This document shows, piece by piece, positions 43,936 through 55,439 of a stretch of DNA of 64,000 bases. A model generated the notes under the pieces. The model saw only the letters and a list, made by a program, of their open reading frames with translations. It searched no databases and was not told where the DNA came from. Made by a program: the position numbers and the translations under genes. Numbering within the stretch: position 1 is the stretch's first letter; every line of letters begins with the position of its first letter. The DNA is from Antrodiella citrinella (Eukaryota; Basidiomycota; Agaricomycetes; Polyporales; Steccherinaceae), in the NCBI GenBank assembly GCA_004802725.1, contig SGPM01000035.1:1-64000 (forward strand). The letters are read 5' to 3'.

Positions 43936-44637
43936 GCTTGTGGGACTATGCGAACACGCATGGCTTAGGTGTGACGCGCTTAGAATGCTCTTGATGAGAA
44001 TGTTGGAGCGTCGAAGTGATACAGTAGATGATAGATTAGCGGGCTTGGGCAAATGTTTTGGTTATTACATAGAACATGGTTATTCGTTTGTTGAATGTTA
44101 CATTCGCAGCCTTTCGCTCTCGTGCGTTGTGAACACAAAGCTTGACACAAGTCTTTCCGACTAAACCAAGCATGCAGAAGATGTTGGCATCGCAGATCGC
44201 AATCCTGCAAAAACAACAGCTGTCCGGTGACACCTGCTTCTGTGCTGTGTCCTCCATGTCATGCTGAGTAATTCAATCCATGCGCGCCGATCCTCAGATG
44301 AGAGCGCCTGGCACGGCGGGCTGGCGAGCAAGAGGCTTTAGAGTGCGAGGATGTTTACCTCTTTGGACATCCAGGCATTGTCTGAGACTGTAACAGTGGT
44401 ATTCGTACCGCGAACGTATAACAACAATGACAGATGTAGACCAGAATCAACAGATTGTGCGGTGCTCCGTACAAGGGTCACGCATTTTATGGACGCAAAC
44501 CGAGCCCACGTAGTCGGTCACCTGTACCAATAATTTATGAACGACCCGCTTCTGCAAACGGTAGTCAGCGGACATACCACAAGTACGGGAGAAGAAACAA
44601 CATACAACTCATACACCGAATGAACATACGACCCTTA
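43936..44637. other. Intergenic region, no gene recognised
   Basis: About 0.7 kb between convergent genes with only short unconvincing frames. Confidence 0.5.
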
Positions 44638-45707
44638 CTATGGCTTGTACCCCTTCCAGCTGTCATCTAGCGCGTCCTGGATGAGGAATTGGTACCAGAA
44701 TACGAATATTGGTACGGTAACCAAGTGCCAGAGCGCATGTGCATCAACAGCCCTCCCGATAGGAGGGAAGTCTAGTAGCTCCAGAGCGGTGGATGCGGTG
44801 GTGATACCGACGAATACAGCAGCTTTGTACGCGTACGGAGGGCGATATGCTGGAGAGCGATTGGGGAAGCGATGGATGATGCGTACAGGGAGAGAGTACA
44901 CCATCCAGAGCAGATTGTGGGTTACACCGATCAGGACATTGAAGATCAGGTTGTAGGTGTAATCGAAATGCGGGAGGAAGCTTAGGTATGAGACGTGCCC
45001 GACGAGAAGGAGGCAGCAGAAAATCCGCCAAGCATTGTACAGCAGACTTTTGGAGTCATGCTGAGAGAAATTCGAGCGCTGCCGCTCGGGGTAGAGATGG
45101 AACATCCGGACGACGGCAAAATACATCGAATACATGATCGCTGCTGCCGCAGAGAAGTAGTCCAATGCCTGCGTACGTGGTAGATCTACGGCGGGACACA
45201 AACGTCAATCTAGTCCCACTGATAGCAGCAACACTGGAATAACGTACCACGCGTGTGGAACACGGCCGACCAGATCCATGCGTTCATGCTGACGAACGCG
45301 AAGTTCAAATAGTACTTCTTCAGCGGATGCGACTCCGGGATTCTCTTCTGTATCTCCCTCGCCCCCTTCACATGCACCAGCAGATTCATGACAGAAAACA
45401 ACATCGACGCAGGCTCCTGAATCCCTGCCCATCTCCAAAACGGCCACTTCCCATGATATTGCAGTATTCTTGAGCCGTCGCGTTCCGCTGCGTCCGTTAT
45501 TCGATGCATGCAGTGGTACCCACAATCGTCTTCACATGTCCAACGCGTGAGACGGAGTGTAAGCGAAGGGTAGTACTGCGCCGGGGGTTGGCAGACGGCC
45601 GAATAGCATGAGGCCAGGCAGCTTTGGTAAACCTGGGCGCGGTCGCCGGAAGATGCCAACACAGTTGCCCCGAATGATAGGAGAAGGGTGCCCCAGAGAA
45701 GTCTCAT
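44638..45707 (-). CDS. PER1: PER1-like GPI-anchor remodelling protein (PGAP3 family)
   Basis: A signal peptide (MRLLWGTLLLSFGATVLAS) is followed by the Cys-rich luminal part: YQSCLASCYSAVCQ, TRWTCEDDCGYHCMHRITD. Then comes the HGKWPFWRWAGIQEPAS segment and about seven membrane spans. The conserved His/Asp residues of the CREST-type hydrolase fold are visible: SAVFHTRD|LPRTQALDYFSA, and the C-terminal HALWHLVTVP. PER1/PGAP3 removes the sn-2 acyl chain from GPI-anchored proteins in the ER/Golgi. One intron interrupts HTRD with matching phase. The length of about 330 residues is typical for the family. All key motifs look intact. Confidence 0.95.
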
Positions 45708-46613
45708 ATTTCTTCACGGAGACCAACGTGGGCAACGTGAAGATGTATGTGGTCGTTGTGTGACACGACGTCGAGCGCAAAGGGTGTTGGTGTTGGCGAC
45801 CGACCCTTGTCAGTGATGCAACGTGATGGCGGTCTTTTTCCTAGTATTATAGACATGATCGGCGGTCAGCTTGATTTGGCATCCTGGCGCACGAGTCACG
45901 GCGGTACTTATAGTAGATCTGTCTAGGGCCACTCTGGAACCCTTTCCAGCCCTTTCCTTGAAGTTGCACGGTCGTAGCCATAACTTGTACTATCTATCAG
46001 CCCCACTAGACCCCTTAGACTGTGTTTCATCTCATGTTCAAGCACAGAAAATCAACTGCGGCCTATGCCAGTGGAGATATTGTCGTCCACCTTGAAATAT
46101 AGAAACGAATTCACCGAGGAAGTCGATCAATCAGTGGTTTCGTATCGCTATTGGACATGACAATGCACAGGTGCACCATGATAGGTCGTGTGCGCTGAGG
46201 CATTTTGTACAAGATGGACTCGGCGCGAATCGAGTGATTATAGTTGTCGGAGTCGTTGTAGTTCTCGAACAAGTGGATCATGCGGCCGATGGTCCATGCT
46301 GTCGAGATTTTGGAAATCCCATCATGAGCTCAGCAAAATGGAGGAAACCCAGATCCACGCGCATGCTGTTAGAAGATCTCTGTTTTCAAGTCGACGTTGA
46401 GAGCGAAGGATAGTGGCGCTGGCGATCAAAACTGACACTGATCGTGACTGATGGCGGTCACATAGCCGTCATATTCTATCATCGTTCGCGCTCGTCTTCC
46501 ATGATTGAAGAAGAGGTAGATGCGTAACCAAATGGTAAGCCCAACGTATATATACATGACTTAGATCACAATTTATTGCGGAACCTACCTCACACCTAAC
46601 CTAGACATAAACA
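45708..46613. other. Intergenic region, no gene recognised
   Basis: About 0.9 kb holding the PER1 promoter and the 3' flank of the F-box gene; frames are short and not protein-like. Confidence 0.5.
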
Positions 46614-48548
46614 TTAAGAATTAACATCCTCCATTTCGTCGGAACCAAATAAGACTTCATCTCGTGTCTTGTATAGCGCATCCAAATCAACGAGGAAAGT
46701 TGACTGGAACCCCGTCAAATGAGACAAGATATCCGACTCCGACGAATGATCTTCGAGTAGACCAGGATACTGGAGATCCTCGACGTCCGGGTTGTTCAAC
46801 AACTGGTCTCGAATCCAACGCGCACCGCGCGTGGTGTGAACATCGTCTCGAAACCGATACGACAAAATCGCATCTAATCCTTCCACCTCGAAAGTGTCCA
46901 GCGTGAGACCGTCGCTGTAACGATTCCGGATCGCGAGTAAGAGTGCCATAAGTTGGGTGCCCATGGAAGGAGCATTTTCGTCAAGGTTTTCGACGAAAAT
47001 TCTCTTGAGAAGGGGAAGAAGATAGTGTTGATCGGATCCATGAGCCTCCCCGGATACTCGATATGATAGTGCCCTGCGAAGGCCGCTGACGGAGTTCATG
47101 CAGTGCACGCCCGTCAGTAGTGGCATAGCCTGGAAGAACCGCACGCAAGTGTCGCGTGGTTCTCCCTCGAGTAGAGTCTCAAAGTATGACAATGATTCCA
47201 CCGCAGCCACCGGCAACTTCGAAAAGAGGGCGAGGACGAGTGCAGACTCTGCTTCTGCAATGCTATCATCGTATAGCTTGACGGAAATGGTGATGATACC
47301 TGGCATTGTCTGCCACGCTTCGACGGTACCTGCATGGAATTCGTCGAGAGCCATGACGAACGGCCATAAAGACAGACGCATGCCTATAGGAGCGCCACCG
47401 ACAACGGCTGCACTCCGCGGCGCTGGACGACGGCCACCGTCGATTACGGTAGGGCCAGCGAATTTCGATAGGACGGATTTGGTGATCCGCTGCACTAGGT
47501 CGTCGTACGGCGGTTCAGAAGGGGTTTCCTCTTTCCATACCAGTTCCACCGTGGATGATGCCGGTATGATAAGGCGGTCGAGGACTGCAGCGAGGGCGCA
47601 CGAGGGAAGAGCGAGACGCAAATACTCGAGGTGGGGAAGCATGATGTCTTGGCTCAGTCCGTCTTCCAATATGGACGAGTCGGCGAACAAGCATATTTCC
47701 TCGTCATCCGAGTCATCGATCAACTGCATGCGATCCACCAAAACGAGCCTGACCAGACCAGACATCTGACGAATGGCATCCATGTGCATCGGAATATCGA
47801 ATCCTAAGATGCCCTGTAGATCCAGATGGGTCAGACGAGGCGTGAGACACGTCCCGACCAATTTTGAGTGGCTCAAGTCGTAGTCAATGAGAGCCAGCTT
47901 TCGCAGGTTCGGCATATCGCAGTCGTCCCAAAGTGTCGGGACTTGCGGCTGCTCACCATACAGAACATTGCTGAGTGTAAGGGAAGTCAAGCACGGCGCG
48001 GATGGAGGGATTAGGCCAGACATTTCATAATAGCAACCGGTGGTCAGGGCCAAGTCCAGTTCCCTGATACGATGATACTCGTTCAACACGAGTTTGAGAG
48101 GCCCAAGCTCGGCCGGCGATCCCGATATCCAATGCATCGACAAGGGCACTTGACGAGAGCGTGCGAGGAGCGTGGATACGGTGCGAAGATGTGATGTGTA
48201 GATCGTAGTCCAATACGCCGCATAACGGAGTGCAACCTCTCGCCACAAGCGACAGACCAGTGTCACTTTGAATAGCTCGTGCTCGTGCCAGTCCTGGAGG
48301 GCGCGAACTTCGTCGACGTCGCATCCTGTAGCCGACGGGTAATCGTACACAAGTGATTCCACTTCCGCAGTACTCATCATAAATACCGCGTACAGGACTT
48401 CATCTGGGAGACGAAATATGGGGGCAGACTGCTTCACAGCGGGTTGATGCATATGCACCATGTAAGACGGTCTGGATGCAAACGTCAACACTCGCCATAG
48501 CAAGAGGGCGATCCAAAGCGACTCACTCAGCGATCTGTTCACCGGCAT
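46614..48548 (-). CDS. F-box-like protein with long variable C-terminal domain (intact member)
   Basis: One uninterrupted frame of about 644 residues from ATG 48548 (the frame opens earlier only at TTG). The F-box-like region is PIFRLPDEVLYAVFMMS ... KVTLVCRLWREVALRYAAYWTTIY (about residues 43-110), followed by a leucine-rich, repeat-like body (IRELDLALTTG, PCLTSLTLSNV, LTHLDLQGI). This is the common layout of the large F-box families of Agaricomycetes, thought to recruit substrates to SCF ubiquitin ligases. A related but frameshifted copy lies at 59360-61290 on the same strand (shared SVLSxFxGPTVI, RPxPRSAA). The substrate is unknown. Confidence 0.8.
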   Translation of the reverse strand: MPVNRSLSESLWIALLLWRVLTFASRPSYMVHMHQPAVKQSAPIFRLPDEVLYAVFMMSTAEVESLVYDYPSATGCDVDEVRALQDWHEHELFKVTLVCRLWREVALRYAAYWTTIYTSHLRTVSTLLARSRQVPLSMHWISGSPAELGPLKLVLNEYHRIRELDLALTTGCYYEMSGLIPPSAPCLTSLTLSNVLYGEQPQVPTLWDDCDMPNLRKLALIDYDLSHSKLVGTCLTPRLTHLDLQGILGFDIPMHMDAIRQMSGLVRLVLVDRMQLIDDSDDEEICLFADSSILEDGLSQDIMLPHLEYLRLALPSCALAAVLDRLIIPASSTVELVWKEETPSEPPYDDLVQRITKSVLSKFAGPTVIDGGRRPAPRSAAVVGGAPIGMRLSLWPFVMALDEFHAGTVEAWQTMPGIITISVKLYDDSIAEAESALVLALFSKLPVAAVESLSYFETLLEGEPRDTCVRFFQAMPLLTGVHCMNSVSGLRRALSYRVSGEAHGSDQHYLLPLLKRIFVENLDENAPSMGTQLMALLLAIRNRYSDGLTLDTFEVEGLDAILSYRFRDDVHTTRGARWIRDQLLNNPDVEDLQYPGLLEDHSSESDILSHLTGFQSTFLVDLDALYKTRDEVLFGSDEMEDVNS

Positions 48549-49060
48549 GATAATCCATTGCAGCGACAACTCTGAAAGCTCGATCTAGAAACACTTGAGA
48601 GTCAAACATCGAGCGAATCTCTTCAAAAACATACCGATGTGAGAATCGCAGGACACAACGTACACTACGATTATCGTGCTCGGTGTTTATATGGCCTCAG
48701 CTTGGGCGGCATGGATATCCGGACAATGGTATTCGGTACACGACCCATTGTGCGAAAACATGCCAACGCCGCATGCCCATTGTCCGCAGACGCGATTTCT
48801 TGATCCATGTTTGTTCACATAGTGCAGTTCTTCATCCGTAGGGGTTCGTAGAAAATCGGTATTGGATGAAGTCCACGGCAACTTGAATTTGAATCTCTTC
48901 AAACTTTGTGGAAAGAGATAAAGAGGCGCCTGGTAGATAGCGCCCGAGCCTGCTTAAGATGGTTACGTAATGGTACGCGTCCGCACTTGCGCGTCGCCAG
49001 AGCTTGGATTGTACTCTCTTATTCCGACCACTATCTTCATCTTTTACATCCCATAACATC
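48549..49060. other. Divergent upstream region of the F-box gene and PRE4
   Basis: About 510 bp between the two start codons. A 71-codon minus-strand frame (48687-48902) with four Cys was considered and not accepted. Confidence 0.45.
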
Positions 49061-50142
49061 ATGGATCATTTTCCTACTAGCTGGGGTCGTCCTGTAAGTG
49101 GATGTTTTACTCAATGCCGACGAAGTCTTGACGAGTTGCTTGCAGAGGAATGACGCGGTTGATGCGTACAACACTTACCCATTACACCAGCGGTCGAATC
49201 CCAAGCAGGATGCATTCGCCGAAGGTATCCAACGAACACAGTGGGTCATAATTTCCTCTGATTCTCGGAATGGTACCACTGAACCGGTGTGCTCAGGCAA
49301 CCGATCGTGACCGGTACCTCCGTTCTTGCATTCCACTACAAAGACGGTATCATGATGGCCGCAGATACACTTGGTGCGTACCAACACCCGTAATATATCG
49401 CCTCACACACTCAGGAGAACTGCAGCATCCTACGGCTCTCTTGCCCGGTTCAAGAACATCCAACGTCTTCACACCGTCGGGTCGCGCACGATCATCGGTG
49501 CCTCGGGAGACATGTCCGATTTCCAGTACCTGCAGAACCAGCTGGACCAGCTTACCATCGACGAGTTCACAGAGAATGACGGACACGACCTCGGTCCGGC
49601 GGAGATTCACGAGTACTTGTCCCGGGTCATGTACGGGCGGCGCTCGAAGATGAACCCGCTGTGGAACTCGCTCCTTGTAGGCGGGAAGAAAGACAACGGG
49701 GAGAGGTGCGTGGACTTGCTCAATTGAGGTAATGATCGGCACTTATATAGTATTTGGGCAGATTCCTTTCGTATGTCGACCTCCTCGGCACGACCTACTC
49801 CGCTGCGACCATCGCAACTGGCTACGGTGCACATATCGCCGTCCCACTGTTGCGTAGCGCAGTAGAGGGACGCGTGAACGAAATCACAGAAGAGCAGGCG
49901 CGAGAGATTATGACCAACTGCATGAGGGTGCTCTTCTACAGGGATGCGAGGAGTTTGGATAAGGTACGCTCTGCCACTACTTCCTCTCCTTCACAAGTAT
50001 GATTACTGATGGCGACATGTCTCGTTAGTTCCAAATCGCCACCGTCACCGATGCTGGCGTGACCATCTCTGAACCCATTACATTGGAGACGTCTTGGAAC
50101 TTTGCAGAGAAGATCAGAGGATACGGTGCGCAGACTTCGTGA
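49061..50142 (+). CDS. PRE4: Proteasome subunit beta-7 (PRE4/PSMB4)
   Basis: Six or so short exons. After a propeptide (MDHFPTSWGRP|RNDAVDAYNTYP...), the mature chain begins TQ|QPIVTGTSVLAFHY, the start I know from yeast Pre4. It continues GIMMAADTLG|AYGSLARFKNIQRL, GDMSDFQYLQNQLDQL, YLSRVMYGRRSKMNPLWNSLLVGG, FLSYVDLLGTTY and FYRDARSLDK|FQIATVTDAGV. It is one of the catalytically inactive beta subunits, sitting at the interface of the two beta rings of the 20S proteasome. Introns have GT-AG ends (for example GTAAGT at 49094, GTGCGT near 49704). The stop is at 50140-50142. Confidence 0.93.
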
Positions 50143-50308
50143 ACGGCAGACATTTAGCCTTCTGTATTAGTGTATTCAATATCATGTTTCACGGGTAAAT
50201 CGTCGGTCTGCTTCGCCGAGTGCTCCCTCTTGTGCTGTCACCACAGATCTCAACATGATAGACTCAGTCTGTGTTTTATTAAATGAAGCAGATATATCGA
50301 GGTCTAGG

Positions 50309-51601
50309 CTACAACTTCTTGCCTGGCTCATAAGTGTTTGGTAAGTCCCATTTTCCAAACAAGAAGCTGCATAGTAGTGAGCAAGACATGTCCCCAACGG
50401 CTGGAAAGAACAGACGTACTCGAATAATGCCATGATAGTCCACTTCCTGTTATCCGACTCAGGGAACACCAGAGACCGAGCACCGTAGAAAACCTGGAGG
50501 AAATTTTAGTTATGCTACCAAAAGAACGCGGGGGCTGCCGTACCTCATCGTCGACCTCGTCTGATTTCCGAGGTAAACAGTGCATGAACTTCCAGTTCGG
50601 GTTCGCGCCGCCCTCACGACACAGTTGCTCCGTGACTTGGTATCCCTGGAAATCTTGCAGCCGCTGTGCCTTTTCCGCCTCTTGGCCCATGGAGATCCTA
50701 GTACACATTTTTGAGCCCTCGTGTCCGCCAGTAATAGTCGCATTAGACTCACCATGTATCAGTGATGACAACGTCCGCACCGCGAACGGCCTCCTTCGGA
50801 TCCGTTCCCCACCAAATCTTCTTGTCGCACTCGAGTTCCACGACTCGGTTCCAGACCGCCGCCGGAGCGCGGTACTTTTCAGGTGATGCCACGCGCAGAC
50901 TATGTCCCAGACGAGGGTACGTCACCAGCATATCGTGCAGCACGTTTGCGGAGTCTCCCACATACGCAATGGTGAGTGGAGGAGGGACTGCCAATTCGTC
51001 AGGCTTCGGCTTGGCTGTTGATGGAACGATGGGAAACACGGGCTTCTGGAAGCTGTGGGAGTGCTCATACAGTGTCAGCAAGTCCGCAAGAATCTGCGTC
51101 GGATGCCACAGTGAGGATAGGGCGTTCAGAACGGGTACAGGCGAGTGCTTCGCCAATTCCTGTCGAAGGGCGTGTGCGCAAGTATGAGATGCGTGACACG
51201 TCAAATAACGGACGACAACGCACCTCAATCTCTGAATGGTCCCCAACCCTGGCAAAGATACCCTGGCACATGCCGCCAATAACTCTCGCCGAATCCCTGA
51301 CGCTTTCGTTCACACCCAGCTGGATGTCATCACTCCCGAGGAACAGGGCCCTTCCTCCGAGCAGCAGCGTCGCTGTCTCCGCGCTCAGGCGCGTCCGAGT
51401 GCTCCGTTTGGAGAACAACAACGCGATAGACTTGTTGAAGAGCGACTGCGAGGGCATGCGGAGTCGGGCGGAGGAAGTCCGTTGTTGCGGCCCCAGCCAT
51501 GGCAGCGAGACGCGTTTGAGAGCGTGTGCGTGGCGCACGACCCGGTCTATCTGTCGTGGAGACAGATCCGCGAGAGTCATCAGGTGAGGAATACGGCTCA
51601 T
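50309..51601 (-). CDS. ARG3: Ornithine carbamoyltransferase (arginine biosynthesis)
   Basis: The carbamoyl-phosphate loop SKRSTRTR (about residues 65-71), HPTQ (in [14 protein letters not shown]), [10 protein letters not shown] and the ornithine-binding HCLPRK motif are present. The enzyme converts ornithine and carbamoyl phosphate to citrulline. There are five exons; the last intron lies after MALFE/D and the final exon reads [18 protein letters not shown], with stop 50311-50309. The start [17 protein letters not shown] leaves no obvious mitochondrial presequence, though the enzyme is mitochondrial in many fungi. Either it is cytosolic here, as in baker's yeast, or an upstream exon was missed. 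The loop between the two domains contains a Pro/Lys-rich insert ([20 protein letters not shown]). Confidence 0.93.
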
Positions 51602-51989
51602 GGTGGCTTTTGAGGTGAGATTCTTTCTATGATGATGGTGAAAGAACGAAAAACAGCGAGCGCCGAGTCAGAGGGTGTCTAGTATATTTATGGGCGCTTT
51701 TACACTCAGGATACAGTACTTCGTACTTTCAAGTTTGTTCATACCGAGTCTCCCTTGAAAACAAAACAGGATACGTGGTGGGATATGATGGAAAGAAAAG
51801 CGTGCATGATTGCTTGTACAACACAATCCACTGAGTCTTTTCGAATACATTTTCTTCGCAGCTATCTATGTATAACCGCCGCGCGCCTTTCAGAAGTTCA
51901 CTCTGGCTATGGAGCTCGAGATGTGATGTATTCACAGTGATTCTCGGTGTGTTCTACTGACCAGAGTCACTCGTAGAACAAATCAATAA
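51602..51989. other. Intergenic, OTC promoter region
   Basis: No gene recognised. Confidence 0.4.
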
Positions 51990-52660
51990 TCATCAGAGCG
52001 AAACCACCGCGGTGGCATGCCAGTCTCCAATAGCTCCTGCAATTTCCGAACCAACTTCCTCGCGTCCTCTAGTGGTCTTCTTTCCTTGACGATTATTGTA
52101 CAACGAAATGACGAATGGATAATTCGGAGTAGGGGGGACCCGGGGGAAGGCAGCCAGAGGGGGTACTCCAGTTTGATTCGCAGCCATTTGAGAAATTTGA
52201 TGTGATCTTGGAGAGCAATGACGATTGTTGTGGGTGCGTTCTCTCAGCTCTGTGTAATGGTGTCTCTGCCAGATCTTGGCAAGTTGAGTGGGAGTGACGC
52301 CGAATCCGAAGTACCAGAGGTGGATGTTCTCCGGGTTGGAGTGTGGCCTCTGAAAGGGATCGTACCTCGAAGGCAGCTTGAGCTTGGGTCTATGTGAGAC
52401 TATAAACGCTATGCCAGACTACACTCACCGTGACTCACGAGCAAGATGAGTATATAAGATCGAAGAATGTATTGTGGTACGCACCGACCCAGCATCCGCA
52501 CGCACCTTACATAAGCTCTCGCCACATCTCGTTGTTTGTCTTGATGTCATTAACGTCCCACTTGGACCACTTCTGGACTTCCAGAGACGTGTCCAGAATC
52601 CCACAGGACTACGTCTCAACGGACGACACGAACGATAAATGAAAGGATCAAGAGCGAGGG
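51990..52660 (-). pseudogene. Decayed copy 1 of an unrecognised multi-copy gene family
   Basis: Read on the minus strand, disconnected frames give, in order, LEVQKWSKWDVNDIKTNNEMWREL, a gap, LDPKLKLPSRYDPFQRPHSN, IHLWYFGFGVTPTQLAKIWQ, PNYPFVISLYNNRQGKK and KLVRKLQELLETGMPPRWFRSDDY with a stop. At least one frame change (near 52050) is needed. The same blocks in the same order occur on the opposite strand at 55440-56072, and the end again at about 56890-57025. I do not recognise the family. Confidence 0.6.
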
Positions 52661-52904
52661 ACAATGAGGAATAAGTAGGTGAGCTGTGGCGTCTGGTGGG
52701 GAGTGGCTGAGAGTGACGTGGCAGCCTATTGATCAATCTAATCGCTCAGGATAGTAAGTGAAAAGTGTGTGTCGATACGGACGCCTGCAGCCCACCATAT
52801 ATTGCACCGAAAGACTCTGGGATGTAGAGATGGTTGAGACACGCATATTCAAGTCACTGTTGACTCAGTACGTGCAAGAAATCCTAGAATACGACGTGAA
52901 TAAT

Positions 52905-53662
52905 TTACATAGTTCGGTCCCCTATACCAGCATAATATCCGCCGGCTGAGCGTCGTCAGTCTCGGTTTGACCCTCATGAAATGAATTGTACGCACAGATC
53001 CTCTGCTCTCAAATGCAAGCCAATCTCCCGTTCCCGTAGGCAACAATCCCATCGACCGACATTTCCATAGCCCAAGCGCCAGTGTGGCGATGTTGCAAAG
53101 GAGGTAGACCATTTTCTGAAGCGGGAGGATTTTGAGAGCTGTAGGTGGTGATGCAGTCGAAGTGTTGTCGGAAGAAGAGGGTCCCGGAGCAAATTGGGCG
53201 AAGGCTACGGTAGGTCAGAAAGATACCTTCAGCTCATTTGAAATGAGACGCACCGGTGTTTATCGCAGCCATGTTCTTAAACGGACTCAATAGCAACATG
53301 AACACGATCCCCATGCTGAATATCTGCACCCCGCCTCCAGACATATACAACATGAACGCCTGCATTGGTAAAGACTTTGCCGGTGAAATGGCAAAGTCCC
53401 ATGCGCGTTTCTCCTTCAGTGAAGCATATGACGCAGAAGCAGCTGCCACTACTTTTCCAGAGGACTTCGACTGTCAGAGAGAGGATGCGTTCAGTACATC
53501 TTAAATGCAAGATGGAATTCGTTCGTACAGGGTTGAAGGAGGACTGGGAGAACCCGGGCGGTGGTGGCAGGCTCCTCCACCTGGATAATGGCTTAGTTCT
53601 TTTGACACAGAAGAGCATGAGCTCTTTAGAACTTACTTGGAGACTTCCGCAGTGTTCTTCAT
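52905..53662 (-). CDS. EMC4: ER membrane protein complex subunit 4
   Basis: Exons assemble to [21 protein letters not shown]..|[53 protein letters not shown], then FAQFAPGP and [39 protein letters not shown]. The blocks [25 protein letters not shown] and LWKCxSMGLLPTxxxDWLAF are hallmarks of EMC4. There are two membrane segments. The EMC inserts tail-anchored and multipass proteins into the ER membrane. The last exon is uncertain: splicing after SRGSV gives [13 protein letters not shown] and the stop at 52907-52905; reading on would add an unlike tail. It is head-to-head with IBA57 (186 bp). Confidence 0.9.
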
Positions 53663-53848
53663 GTTGAGTCGTATGGTTTCCGGGTTATAGACCGAAAGGT
53701 AGATGGGAGGGACGCGCAAAGCAGGTCGACGCGAAAAGCGCCCGGTGTTACTCACCTTTCTCTCGACCACTACGCAAGTACTTACGACGACGACGACGAC
53801 GACACCCTCAGCGACGGTCGAATCGGCGTAGGGTTGGCGTCGAGAACC

Positions 53849-55234
53849 ATGTTGAAAACAAACGTGTCATGCGCACTCATATCGCATCAATGTACTAGCC
53901 ATGCTCGCCGAATGGTACTCAAACCCAGGCTTAGAGGCTACGCTTCCACTTCTGCTCCTGCGAAGAGGGTTGGGTGGGACACCGTCAATCATCTCATTCA
54001 GCAGAAACCTGCATACGCCAAACTACCAGACAGAAGTGTTCTCTCCGTAGCAGGACCAGGCGTAGGCCAATTCCTGGACGGACTTATATCCGGGAAGATG
54101 CCCGAGGACTCTGCAAGAGCACATTTCTACTCAGTGTTTCTGAACGCGAAGGTGAGTCATTGAGTGTTCGCTTCGCTCTAGTGTAATGAAGTTATGACAG
54201 GGCTATTACCCTAGGGAAGGATTCTGTATGACGTCTTCCTGCATTCGAATGCCGCAGCGGAGTCCGAGCCAGGATATCTCATAGAATACGATGCTCGTCC
54301 TTCAGAGGCGCCTCCGCTGCTGCAGATGCTCAAGAGGCATCTTCTGAGGTCGAAAATCAAGGTCAGGGACTTGTCGGAGAATTACGACGTCTGGACAATG
54401 TGGAGTCCTCATCTCACGAACCCCGGCGAGAACCTATGGGAGTATCACCCTACTGGCGTGATAGAGCCCGCATTCGCTCTGGATAACACCCATCGGTGGG
54501 GTACACAACCCATGCCGTTTGTGGACAGCAGAGCAGTCGGGATGGGCACGAGAGCATTGGTGCCGAAGAGTAGTCCTAACACTTTGGTACTGGCTGATGA
54601 CGTGGCCGAAGTGACGGCGGAGGATTATCGCCTTCATCGGTACTTGAATGGCGTACCTGAAGGAGTGGACGACTTACCTCCTATGCACGCGTTTCCTATT
54701 AATTCAAGTTTGGACATCATGGGTGCACGTATGTAGTTTCTTCGGTGCATCTTCCTCAGTCTGACATCCACGCAGTCAACTTCAGAAAGGGCTGTCATCT
54801 GGGGCAGGAACATCTCTCGAGAGCGAGATACGTGAACAGCTTGCGGCGGCGGCTGTTTCCAGTCATCATTCACCGCGAGGGTGAAAGGTGCGCCTCTCTA
54901 TCTCAGTGTTTCTAACTGGTGTTAACCCGCTCATCCCAGTGTTGACGACGCGTGGAAAACCGCGAAGCCGACCTTTGCACCGAACACAGAAATATCTACC
55001 AGACGGCTGATCTCCGGAGAAGACCAGCCAGTGTCGCGTGTGAAGAGCTCACTCGTGAGCAGCGTGCGCGGCGTCGGACTAGCTATGTTGCGGACGGAGG
55101 ATGTTGAAGGATGGGACGACAGTCATTGCGTATTCGAGTTTGAGCATCCTGATGTGAGCGGCGAGGAAGCGGTCAAGTGGACAGTGACACCGTCGAGACC
55201 TTCGTGGTGGCCCAACCCTAGACAGGTGAGCTAG
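53849..55234 (+). CDS. IBA57: Mitochondrial iron-sulfur cluster assembly factor IBA57 (CAF17-type, GcvT-like fold)
   Basis: The N terminus is basic and Ser/Thr-rich (MLKTNVSCALISHQCTSHAR...), as for mitochondrial import. The body starts VNHLIQQKPAYAKLPDRSVLSVAGPGVGQFLDGL and contains GRILYDVFL, YLIEYDA, LLRSKIKVRD and, near residue 290, KGCHLGQEHLSRARY, which matches the family's KGCxxGQE signature. IBA57 acts with ISA proteins to build [4Fe-4S] clusters for aconitase-type enzymes. Introns are short (for example after FLNAK, after DIMGA and after HREGE). The end at 55234 reads through a possible donor (CAG|GTGAGC); splicing there would change only the last residues. The middle Q-E-x-x-x-R part is slightly altered (EHLSRARYV). 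Confidence 0.9.
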
Positions 55235-55439
55235 CATAGAGTGTTGTGGACGACAGAATGTCTCGACCTTGGATAATAGGGTAATAGATCCAGAGCTGCG
55301 AAGCAGATACTGTCTCATCGGCAAGTCGATCGTAGGAATAAGTGGCAACGCAGCATGGGTGAGGTTGCAAGCACCGACTTACCAGATGTACCCGAGACTT
55401 CAAGCAAGGTTCAAGCTTCAACAGGCTCTAGATATACTC

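Noticed and set aside
48687..48902. 71-codon minus-strand frame with four cysteines, considered as a small protein gene
   Set aside because: No signal peptide, splice partner or promoter seen; it lies in the divergent promoter region of two good genes.
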